From contig NZ_FTMN01000013.1 of assembly GCF_900155945.1 (NCBI RefSeq), forward strand, positions 55,137 to 119,136: DNA of 64,000 bases, in the 5' to 3' direction. The translations under genes were made by a program, and so were the position numbers. The notes below the pieces were generated by a model. The model searched no databases. It was not told the DNA's origin and saw only the letters and a program-made list of their open reading frames with translations. This document shows, piece by piece, positions 26,676 through 34,170 of the stretch; positions within the stretch are counted from its first letter, which is position 1, and each line of letters opens with the position of its first letter. The DNA comes from Marinobacterium stanieri (GTDB lineage Bacteria > Pseudomonadota > Gammaproteobacteria > Pseudomonadales > Balneatricaceae).

Positions 26676-27513
26676 ATTTGAAGTCGTTCAACGTGCCCTA
26701 CAGAGGGCTGAGAGCAAAGTAAAGTTGAACGTCACTTGGCGGCGCATTCATGAAGAAACGGGCATCGGTGACCTTGTGGGGGCATCCCTGGTGCTGTCTC
26801 ATGGTGATCGTGCCCAGTTGAGGGACTGGCTAAATCGTAAGACCGGTGTCGACCCTCTGTCGAAGGAAAAGCTCGGTGCTACACGCATGGACCTTGCGCA
26901 ACAGGGGAGGGATGAAAAACTGGCGATGGAGCCTGTTTTCGGGGGCATGATCAAGGTGGCGCGTGCCGATGGTACTGCTCTCAAATTAACAGCTGGCCCA
27001 GCCATCGTACCCCCCGGCTCCCTGCTCAATGTGGAGTCCGAAGCCCTGATCGTGGCGCAGGAACCTGTTGTTATCGTGGAAAATGGCGCCGCGATGCGCA
27101 ACTGGCAGGAAATCAATCTACCGGACCATATCAAATCAGCCATACTCATCTACCGGGGGCATGGGGGCGATGCGCAGCATGTGCTGAACCTATTGAAAGG
27201 CGGAGGAGCCGCCTGCAGGGTGGGGTTCTTTGATTTTGATCCTGCTGGTCTTCAGATGGGCCTTACGCTACCCATTGATGGGCTGCTGATTCCGGCTGAT
27301 TGGCCGGCCCTGACGGCTGATGCCAATTGGGTCAGAGACTACAATAAGCCAGAGTCTTTTTGGCATCAAGGCGTTGCTCTTCAATACTTAAAGCAGCATG
27401 CGCCAGCTTCGCTAACTACACTGATTCAGCACATCGAGCTAAACCAGCTGGCGATCACACAAGAACATATAATCAAGCATCGTATCCCATTACAGCTAAT
27501 CTCATTGATTTAG
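26665..27513 (+). CDS. Toprim-domain protein, JetD-like nuclease subunit (short form)
   Basis: About 282 aa from MRREFEVV; a GTG at 26659 is an alternative. The Toprim pattern is clear: the glutamate in EPVVIVENGAAM near residues 135-146 and the Asp-x-Asp in VGFFDFDPAGLQMG near 193-206. JetD/MksG proteins are usually near 400 aa with a DUF3322 N-domain and a topoisomerase VI-like DUF2220 Toprim. This one is about 100 residues shorter with a different N-terminus (LNVTWRRIHEETGIGDLV), perhaps the DUF7281 type. It should be the DNA-cutting subunit of the complex. Confidence 0.75.
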   Translation: MRREFEVVQRALQRAESKVKLNVTWRRIHEETGIGDLVGASLVLSHGDRAQLRDWLNRKTGVDPLSKEKLGATRMDLAQQGRDEKLAMEPVFGGMIKVARADGTALKLTAGPAIVPPGSLLNVESEALIVAQEPVVIVENGAAMRNWQEINLPDHIKSAILIYRGHGGDAQHVLNLLKGGGAACRVGFFDFDPAGLQMGLTLPIDGLLIPADWPALTADANWVRDYNKPESFWHQGVALQYLKQHAPASLTTLIQHIELNQLAITQEHIIKHRIPLQLISLI

Positions 27514-28003
27514 CAACGGCGCCCACCACTAGGAAGTTGCTTATGCTGAAGAGGCATGGAATTCAGCGCTGAATCAGGTACTAGATCGGTAATGTTTGCG
27601 TACTAAACAGAAACTGTAAAAGCTCTGATGCTTCGCGCCTTCAAGCTCTGTCTGGAAGAAGTTGCCGAGCTTAATACTGACTGAAATACCATCTAATGGG
27701 AGTAAACACTCAAATGCAGGGCATAGCTACCATGACTGAAAATAAATTGCCTCTCACACTGATCGGTGAAGATCCGGTACGGAGTGAAAAGCTCTAAGAT
27801 TACTTAGCTCCGTTTACTAGAAGTTATCTGTTTTAGATGAAGTCCAAAGGGTATGTAGGAGTCGAAAAAACTACTGTTACTACCCTTGAGAGTATTGTGC
27901 AGGTTCCAAGCGGTAGCGCACAGCGTTTCTTAGTTTATCGTCATTCACAATTTAACAGTAAGAAAAATGGAAGAACAATATTGGCTAACTCAAGGAGTGA
28001 GCT
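27514..28003. other. Intergenic region between the SMC operon and the helicase gene
   Basis: No gene of convincing length. A 27-codon frame at about 27714 (ATGCAGGGCATAGC...) could be a decayed start of another gene. The last 20 bp hold a good ribosome-binding site (AAGGAGTGA) for the helicase. Confidence 0.5.
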
Positions 28004-31000
28004 TTGACTGAGCAGGAGAGCATTGTCCGTTATTGGCATGCTGTTGAGTTACTGCAGCCGCAATCCGCCCCCAAGGTAAAAAGACGCAGCAATCACTACA
28101 GTGCGTATATTCACGATTTGCGAATTGGGGAGGTTATCCCGCCATGGTCGGCAGCAAGTATCGTTTCAAGACAGTATTTGCCCAAGCGACGTGTTTGGAG
28201 TCATACGCTCTTTGCCCATCTCTATGACAGTCGGAAGGTTGCTGAACAGTTAAAAAAGGCTTTTGGCGCTGACCAAGGCTATCGAGAACCGCAGTCTCGA
28301 GAATCGGCGCTGTTCGCTGCGAAGTTCACCATGGAGGGGCAGTTCGTCAATGACAGTTTCGTCCTCTCCAGCGAGGCATGGTTTCTGGGGCGTGTGTTGG
28401 CGGGGAAGGATTGGACCCATGGTTTCGACGATGATCAAAGGGCTCTAGGCGATAAGGCCAAAGAGTTATTAGAGGGTAGAGTATCCGGCGACGCGCTGCG
28501 TGAATTGACCCTCTGGACTCTCCAATATCTCGGTCTAGCGGGTTTCTTTCGTGACATTGATCTCCAAGTCTTCCGTTTTCGTTCCCAGCCCGTTAATCCC
28601 AATAAGTTAGAACCGGAAGATGATCCACTTAATAGCTTCTTGCTAGACGATCTTGCCACAGTCGCCAGCAGCATAGCTAACGACGTGAAAAGCGAACCGC
28701 TGAATCACTATTTGCGCCAACACGATTCGCGGCAGCGTTTGCATGTAGACGATGACCGCTTATCACTGTCACTGATCAACCGCCTTATGCCAGATGCCTA
28801 TGCTGTGAGCTGCTGGCCTTCGGAGCGACATCTGGGACTGGTGCACTCCCAACAACTAGCCGTCAATACGATCCTGGGAACCCTTGGCAATGCCCAAGGA
28901 CTACTAGGAATCAACGGCCCCCCTGGCACCGGGAAGACGACACTGCTCCGCGACTTGATTGCTGCAATTGTGACCGACCGAGCCGATGCGCTCTCCAAGC
29001 TGAAACGTGCCTCCGATGGCTTCATCGGTAACGGGCGCGAAGAAGCCAACGACGGAGGTAAACAACATGCTTGCTTCAAACTCAATCAGGCGTTGTATGG
29101 CTTTGAGATCGTAGTGGCGTCGTCCAATAATGGCGCAGTTGAAAATGTCACGCTCGAGTTACCCCAGCGCGACAAGATCGACGAAAGCTGGCTGCCTGAG
29201 GCGGAGTATTTTGCCGAGCTGGGCGAACTGGTGAGCGGGAAACCCGCGTGGGGATTGATTGCCGGTGCGCTGGGCAGCAAGGCGCGGCGAACTAAGTTCG
29301 TGGAGCGCTACTTCTACGGTCAGCGCCCGTTCGGTAGCGACGACAAGGCGGCCCCTGAAGCCGAAGATGAGGCTGAGTTAGACGATGAATTTGGCGATGC
29401 TTTGAACGCGTTTCTTTCCACGCCCTCCACGGCGGAGGAGAATCCTGGTACAAAGGAGGACCTCGCCGAGGCACCGGCAGACAAGGAGGAAGGGCCGAAA
29501 GGCTTTCTCGGATGGCTCAATGTATGCGCTGAGGTCAACAAGACACGCTCTCCGGAACAACGCCAAGAGGTGTGGCAGCTTGCCGTCGCCGATTACGAAG
29601 CCTCTAAAATAGAGGAGCACAAGGCACGTGCCGTTGCCATCCGTATTCGCGAGTTGATCCAAGCCCTCTGCAAGACAAAACAGCAGGTTACGGATCAATC
29701 TGAATCGCTACGCGCTATGGAAATGGAACTAGCCGATGCGGTCAATCAACTCTCTCGCCTGGATGCTGAGGAGAGCCGTCCTGCCAGCATTGCGCTCAAG
29801 CACTGCTTGGATGAACTTGAGGAACATCAAGCGCGCAAGCCAGGATTCTGGGTAAAAGTTTTCAGTTTGTGGGGCGCGAAGCGAGACTGGGATGCCAAAC
29901 GGAAATGGCTCGAAGGCCAGCACGACTTGGCCAAATCCGAGTTCAGCCGGATAGCGCGCCTCACCAAGCAATTGGATGCCACGCGAGAGAGTCTGGAAAA
30001 GCAGATTACCGATACGCAACGTGGGCTTCAGCGCTTGCGCGATCAATGCCAAGCACATATACAAGCTGCTATCGACGTGGCAAGGGACGGCCAAGCCGAT
30101 CACCTGCTTACCTGGCTGCAAGACGGCGCTATCGGTCGCGGTGGTGCCATCGAGCTGGCCGAACCTTGGTGTATTGAGGGATGGCGCCAAGCACGCGCTC
30201 GCGTCTTCATTCAGGCACTCAAACTTCATCGGGTGTTTTTTGAGTTGGAGGCATCCCGCATGCGCTCCAACCTGTTCCTTATCAATGGAATGTTGACGGG
30301 CACGCGCTACCAAGGCCCTTCGCGTGATGCTATTCGTTCGGCCTGGGCCTCGCTATTCATGGTCGTGCCGGTATTGAGTAGCACCTTTGCGTCGTTTGCG
30401 CGCTCATTCGGCTCGTTGGGAGCTAGCGAGATTGGCTGGCTGCTGGTGGACGAGGCAGGCCAGGCTGCCCCCCAAGCGGCGGTCGGTGCGTTATGGCGAT
30501 CTAGGCGTGCATTGTTGGTGGGCGATCCCCTGCAACTCAAGCCGATCGTCACCGTCTCCGACGCAGTGCTCGAACACATGCGCACGCGCTACCAGGTCGA
30601 TACCCATTGGCTCCCCAATCGACAATCCGCACAGACCTTGGCCGATGAAGCCACCCGTTGGGGACGTATGGCGGGTCCGGCCGATGGCAAAACCTGGGTA
30701 GGGTTGCCGCTGGTAGTTCACCGCCGTTGCGACAAGCCTATGCACGCGCTCGCCAACCGCATCGCTTATGACGGAGCGATGGTATACGGAACGTTTGCAC
30801 CTCGCCCCGACAAGGAAACGCCTGCCAGCCTCCCAACAGGATGGATTCAAGCGAGCGGAACGTCGCAAGGCAACTGGGTGCCCGCCGAAGGCAAAGCCCT
30901 GCAGGAGCTGCTTTCACTGCTACATGAGGATGGCGTGGAGGCTAACGACATTGCGGTTATCACGCCCTTCAAAACCGTCCAAGAGAATCTCAAGCGCATG

Positions 31001-31264
31001 CTTCGCAACAAGATGGTGTTCGGCACGATCCATACCATGCAAGGCAAGGAGGCATCCGTCGTTATCGTGGTGTTAGGCGGTAATACGGTGAGTCCAGCTG
31101 CCCGAGACTGGGTTGTATCGGAACCGAATCTCCTGAACGTAGCGGCAACACGTGCCAAACGGCGCTTATATGTGATTGGTGATAGAGAAGACTGGAGGAA
31201 TCGGGCTTTGTTCTCTGATGTCATGGACATACTGCCATTGCAGACAGTCCTGGAGCAAGAGTAG
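28004..31264 (+). CDS. Large UPF1/DNA2-like superfamily 1 helicase (AAA_11/AAA_12)
   Basis: 1086 aa from a TTG start, chosen because AAGGAGTGA lies 5 bp upstream. Walker A is INGPPGTGKTTLLRDLI near residues 303-319. A long coiled-coil and acidic insertion follows (about 450-720). Motif II is LLVDEAGQAAPQAAVGALW near 812-830, with later helicase motifs LVGDPLQLKPIV, VVHRRCDKPMH, FGTIHTMQGKEASVVIVVLGG and NLLNVAATRAKRRLYVIGD. No nuclease motif was found. It stands alone, with long gaps on both sides. Solitary helicases of this type are common in defence islands; function here is unknown. Confidence 0.85.
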   Translation: MTEQESIVRYWHAVELLQPQSAPKVKRRSNHYSAYIHDLRIGEVIPPWSAASIVSRQYLPKRRVWSHTLFAHLYDSRKVAEQLKKAFGADQGYREPQSRESALFAAKFTMEGQFVNDSFVLSSEAWFLGRVLAGKDWTHGFDDDQRALGDKAKELLEGRVSGDALRELTLWTLQYLGLAGFFRDIDLQVFRFRSQPVNPNKLEPEDDPLNSFLLDDLATVASSIANDVKSEPLNHYLRQHDSRQRLHVDDDRLSLSLINRLMPDAYAVSCWPSERHLGLVHSQQLAVNTILGTLGNAQGLLGINGPPGTGKTTLLRDLIAAIVTDRADALSKLKRASDGFIGNGREEANDGGKQHACFKLNQALYGFEIVVASSNNGAVENVTLELPQRDKIDESWLPEAEYFAELGELVSGKPAWGLIAGALGSKARRTKFVERYFYGQRPFGSDDKAAPEAEDEAELDDEFGDALNAFLSTPSTAEENPGTKEDLAEAPADKEEGPKGFLGWLNVCAEVNKTRSPEQRQEVWQLAVADYEASKIEEHKARAVAIRIRELIQALCKTKQQVTDQSESLRAMEMELADAVNQLSRLDAEESRPASIALKHCLDELEEHQARKPGFWVKVFSLWGAKRDWDAKRKWLEGQHDLAKSEFSRIARLTKQLDATRESLEKQITDTQRGLQRLRDQCQAHIQAAIDVARDGQADHLLTWLQDGAIGRGGAIELAEPWCIEGWRQARARVFIQALKLHRVFFELEASRMRSNLFLINGMLTGTRYQGPSRDAIRSAWASLFMVVPVLSSTFASFARSFGSLGASEIGWLLVDEAGQAAPQAAVGALWRSRRALLVGDPLQLKPIVTVSDAVLEHMRTRYQVDTHWLPNRQSAQTLADEATRWGRMAGPADGKTWVGLPLVVHRRCDKPMHALANRIAYDGAMVYGTFAPRPDKETPASLPTGWIQASGTSQGNWVPAEGKALQELLSLLHEDGVEANDIAVITPFKTVQENLKRMLRNKMVFGTIHTMQGKEASVVIVVLGGNTVSPAARDWVVSEPNLLNVAATRAKRRLYVIGDREDWRNRALFSDVMDILPLQTVLEQE

Positions 31265-31394
31265 ATGAATACGCCGTTTGTTCTGTATCCTCAAATTTGG
31301 CTCGATGAAGCCGGTCTGAGGTGCACTTGGGCCGTTGCTCGAGAGTACCTCTATACACACTAATAGTTTTTTACTGAACAAGGGAAACATAGGT

Positions 31395-31694
31395 ATGCAA
31401 CTCTTCAAGCGCATAGCTGCCTCGTTTTTGACTAGGCGTACACGGCACCTACATGACTTGAGTGATTGGGTGCTTGCTCCCCTTGGCACCATCGCGTTCT
31501 TGATTGCCGGGTACTGGACAATGGCGGTGACTGAAGTTTTGCCGGACTTGGTTACCACTACGAATCAAACCGGATTGACCTGGATTGGCGTAGCAGCATT
31601 TACGTTCCTTGGCGGCCAGGGTTTGACAATTTGGTTCTACGGCTGCTTGGCGGCGCGTTGCCATAGTATTTTATTCGATCGTCATTTCCGTTGA
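31395..31694 (+). CDS. Small membrane protein
   Basis: 99 aa from the ATG at 31395 (an upstream in-frame ATG at 31335 exists). Two membrane segments are visible at about 33-52 (APLGTIAFLIAGYWTMAV) and 67-90 (WIGVAAFTFLGGQGLTIWFY). No family is recognised. It follows the helicase gene by 130 bp and may be independent. Confidence 0.5.
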   Translation: MQLFKRIAASFLTRRTRHLHDLSDWVLAPLGTIAFLIAGYWTMAVTEVLPDLVTTTNQTGLTWIGVAAFTFLGGQGLTIWFYGCLAARCHSILFDRHFR

Positions 31695-31804
31695 GGCTAA
31701 ACCCTCAGACAAGCTACTTCTAGTGTTAAAAGCTATCTAAAATGGGAGGCCTCGCAGGCCACTCCCACAGGAGCTGCAAGTCATGCACCGCTCTTGACGG
31801 AGAT

Positions 31805-32092
31805 ATGATAAAGGAAACAGTAAGATCTTATATCCACCTGCACCAGAGCTTCCCTGAGCCGCAAAATGATGGCCTCTTTGGCGCGCCTTGGACATGGGTT
31901 GCTGATGGCCTTGCTGTAAGACCAAATTACCAGCCGTTACTTAATCGCATTGCGGGTCGGAGCGATGTACTGCGCTCCATGGACTGCCCACTCTGTAAGT
32001 TAAATCTTGGCCATAACTCACCTACTGAGAAGGACCGTTTCAGAAGCATCGGGAGTTTAGCACACCGAGGCAGGATCAAATTTCAGAGATAA
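31805..32092 (+). CDS. Possible small hypothetical protein
   Basis: 95 aa from the ATG at 31805, preceded by GACGGAGAT. Contains DCPLCKLNLGH, a Cys pair. A hairpin at 31745-31767 (GGGAGGCCT / AGGCCACTCCC) lies upstream. Weak support, possibly a fragment. Confidence 0.3.
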   Translation: MIKETVRSYIHLHQSFPEPQNDGLFGAPWTWVADGLAVRPNYQPLLNRIAGRSDVLRSMDCPLCKLNLGHNSPTEKDRFRSIGSLAHRGRIKFQR

Positions 32093-32134
32093 GCTGGTTG
32101 GTCTAGTTAGATTTCAAAACAGCCGCTTTGCGCA

Positions 32135-33840
32135 CAGGCTGTGTGAAAACCATTCCATAATCCAAATTTGACACTTCAAATATGATATTTGACTACACTT
32201 AGCAGCGAGCCAGCCAAGGTATCGCTGATATGTCATGCCATATTCAAGGACAGGATCGATCCCAAGTCACCTTGTTCCCCGAAGCTCTTGATGACTTCGT
32301 AACGGAAGATAACCCGATCAGAGTCATTGATGCTTTTGTGGATCAACTCGACCTACATAGTCTTGGATTCCTGAGAACAAAAGCGAAGTCTACCGGTCGC
32401 CCCGGCTACCACCCAGCTACACTGCTGAAGCTATATATCTACGGATACCTGAACCGCATTCAGTCATCACGTAGGCTTGAGCGAGAAGCTCATCGCAATG
32501 TTGAGCTGATGTGGTTGATGGAGCGACTGACTCCGGATTTCAAAACTATTGCCGACTTCCGAAAAGATAACGGCAAGGGTATCAAGAACGCATGTCGGAC
32601 CTTCATCGAATTGTGTCGAAGCATGAATATGTTTTCCGAGGCCGTGGTCGCCATCGACGGCAGTAAATTCAAAGCGGTTAACAGTAAACAGAACAATTAC
32701 ACACCACAGAAAGTACGAGCGCATATCGAACGCTTCGAAAAGCACATCGAACAATATCTTGCTCAACTCGACCAAGCTGATGCCGCAGATTTTCACCGGG
32801 AAGACGAAGTCACAGTCGCTCAGAAGATTTCATGGATGAAACAGCGCATCTCTGAACTAAGGATCATCGAAGACCAAGTCAATCGACACCCAGAAAAACA
32901 GGTTTCAACGACAGACCCAGATTCTCGTCTACTGAAGACTAAAGGTATGACTCGGCAGGTGTGTTACAACGTTCAAAGTGCTGTTGATACCAAGCATCAC
33001 CTCATCGTCGCCCATGAGGTCACGAATACCAATGACCGAGGCCAGCTCACCCATGTGGCTAGGCTGGCCCAATCGGCTTTTGCCAACGATGAAATTACAG
33101 TGATTGCCGACAAAGGTTATTACAGCCGCCAGATATCAAAGAGGCTCAGGATACGGGCGTCACTGCCCTGGTTCCCAAAGGGGATACTTCCGGGTCAGAG
33201 AAAAATGGCTTTTTCAACAAGTCGTTATTCCGCTATGAACAGGAACGGGATCTCTATACCTGCCCGGCAGGCCAGGAACTACAGTATCGTTTCGAGTCCC
33301 TTGAAAAGGGACAGGCTTTGAAAGTGTATTTCAACGGCGCAGCGTGCAGGGACTGTTCGATCCGGGCCAAGTGCACACGCTCAAAGAAAGAGCCGCGGAA
33401 GATGCGTCGCTGGGTCCATGAAGATGAAATGGAGGACATGGAGCGACGGCTACAAGCGGCACCTGACACCATGTTGATACGAAAGAGTACTGTTGAGCAC
33501 CCCTTCGGCACCATCAAGGCCTGGATGGGAGCGACCCACTTCCTGACCAGACGATTTAAAAATGTCAGCACAGAGATGGGGCTGCACGTGCTCGCGTATA
33601 ATCTGAAGCGAATGCTCTCCATAACGGGACCGAAAAACTTGTTGAGAGCGCTGAAAGAATAGCCGTTTCAGCGGCTTTTCCTCGCCGCCGCCGTCTGTAT
33701 AAGCGACGGGAGGCCCCTGGATGCCATCTAACAGAACAGGATCGATGCGAGCGGCATGTCATCTGCCATATGAGACCGCAACTATCGCGTCACACCGGCA
33801 CCACCAGTCACTCGCAGACGTGTTGTTTTCACACAGCCTG
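32135..33840 (+). mobile_element. IS1182-family insertion sequence
   Basis: The ends are a perfect 16-bp inverted repeat: CAGGCTGTGTGAAAAC at 32135-32150 and its complement at 33825-33840. The flanks carry a CGCA duplication (32131-32134 and 33841-33844). The element holds one transposase gene, now frameshifted. Removing it and one CGCA restores CCGCTTTG-CGCA-CAAAGCGG, an 8-bp-arm hairpin, so the insertion is exactly at the hairpin loop. Confidence 0.85.
32230..33662 (+). pseudogene. IS1182-family transposase, single-base frameshift
   Basis: The first 300 codons match an IS1182-type transposase: an N-terminal DNA-binding part, then a DDE domain with VVAIDGSKFKAVNS (first Asp) and VIADKGYYSR (second Asp). 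At about 33132 the frame shifts: the original phase would read CAG-GAT-ATC, so one G appears lost. The second phase continues as DIKEAQDTGVTALVPKG, a Cys cluster (TCPAGQE...CRDCSIRAKC) and RKSTVEHPFGTIKAWMG with the catalytic Glu, to the stop at 33660. The gene would be inactive unless the missing base is a sequencing error. Confidence 0.85.
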
Positions 33841-33866
33841 CGCACAAAGCGGACATTAGGCGGAAC
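33841..33866. repeat. Hairpin repeat, right arm, split by the IS1182 element
   Basis: CGCACAAAGCGGACATTAGG here and CCGCTTTG at 32123-32130 are the two arms of the hairpin. The same arm type recurs at 37259, 50061 and 54801, and the opposite arm type at 40061, 40846, 49991, 54731 and 58927. Confidence 0.6.
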
Positions 33867-33895
33867 CTACCAGCCTCTCCTTACATCATGGATGA

Positions 33896-34037
33896 CTGTG
33901 GACAAGCTGCTCTGATTTCTTGTGATTCCATACAGTATATTGATGGTTAAGTGGACTGAGTGCTTATTTTGTCACTAAGCTGTCCTCATTTGTGACTGGC
34001 ACCACGAGGGAAAATCGTTCAGCATCAGAGATGTATG
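33896..34037 (+). repeat. About 140-bp intergenic repeat, copy A
   Basis: Aligns without gaps to 50117-50258 at roughly 80 % identity by hand count. Conserved parts include CAAGCTGCT, GTGATT-CATACAG, GAGTGCTT, CTCATTTGTGACTGG and AAAATCGTTCA-CATCAGAG. It precedes the TrlF-like gene. TTGT-N8-ACAG at 33920-33935 is a near match to a LexA box, stronger in copy B. Confidence 0.7.
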
Positions 34038-34170
34038 AGTTGGCTTAACGTTAGGTAAAAGCGTACTGTTTTTGGTTTCGTCGCTGCGCTCCGGCGCTGG
34101 CTACCATCAGCGTTATGCCTTCCCTATCTAATCGGGTCGTAACGGCCCAAGCAAGGATGAAAATCTGGAG

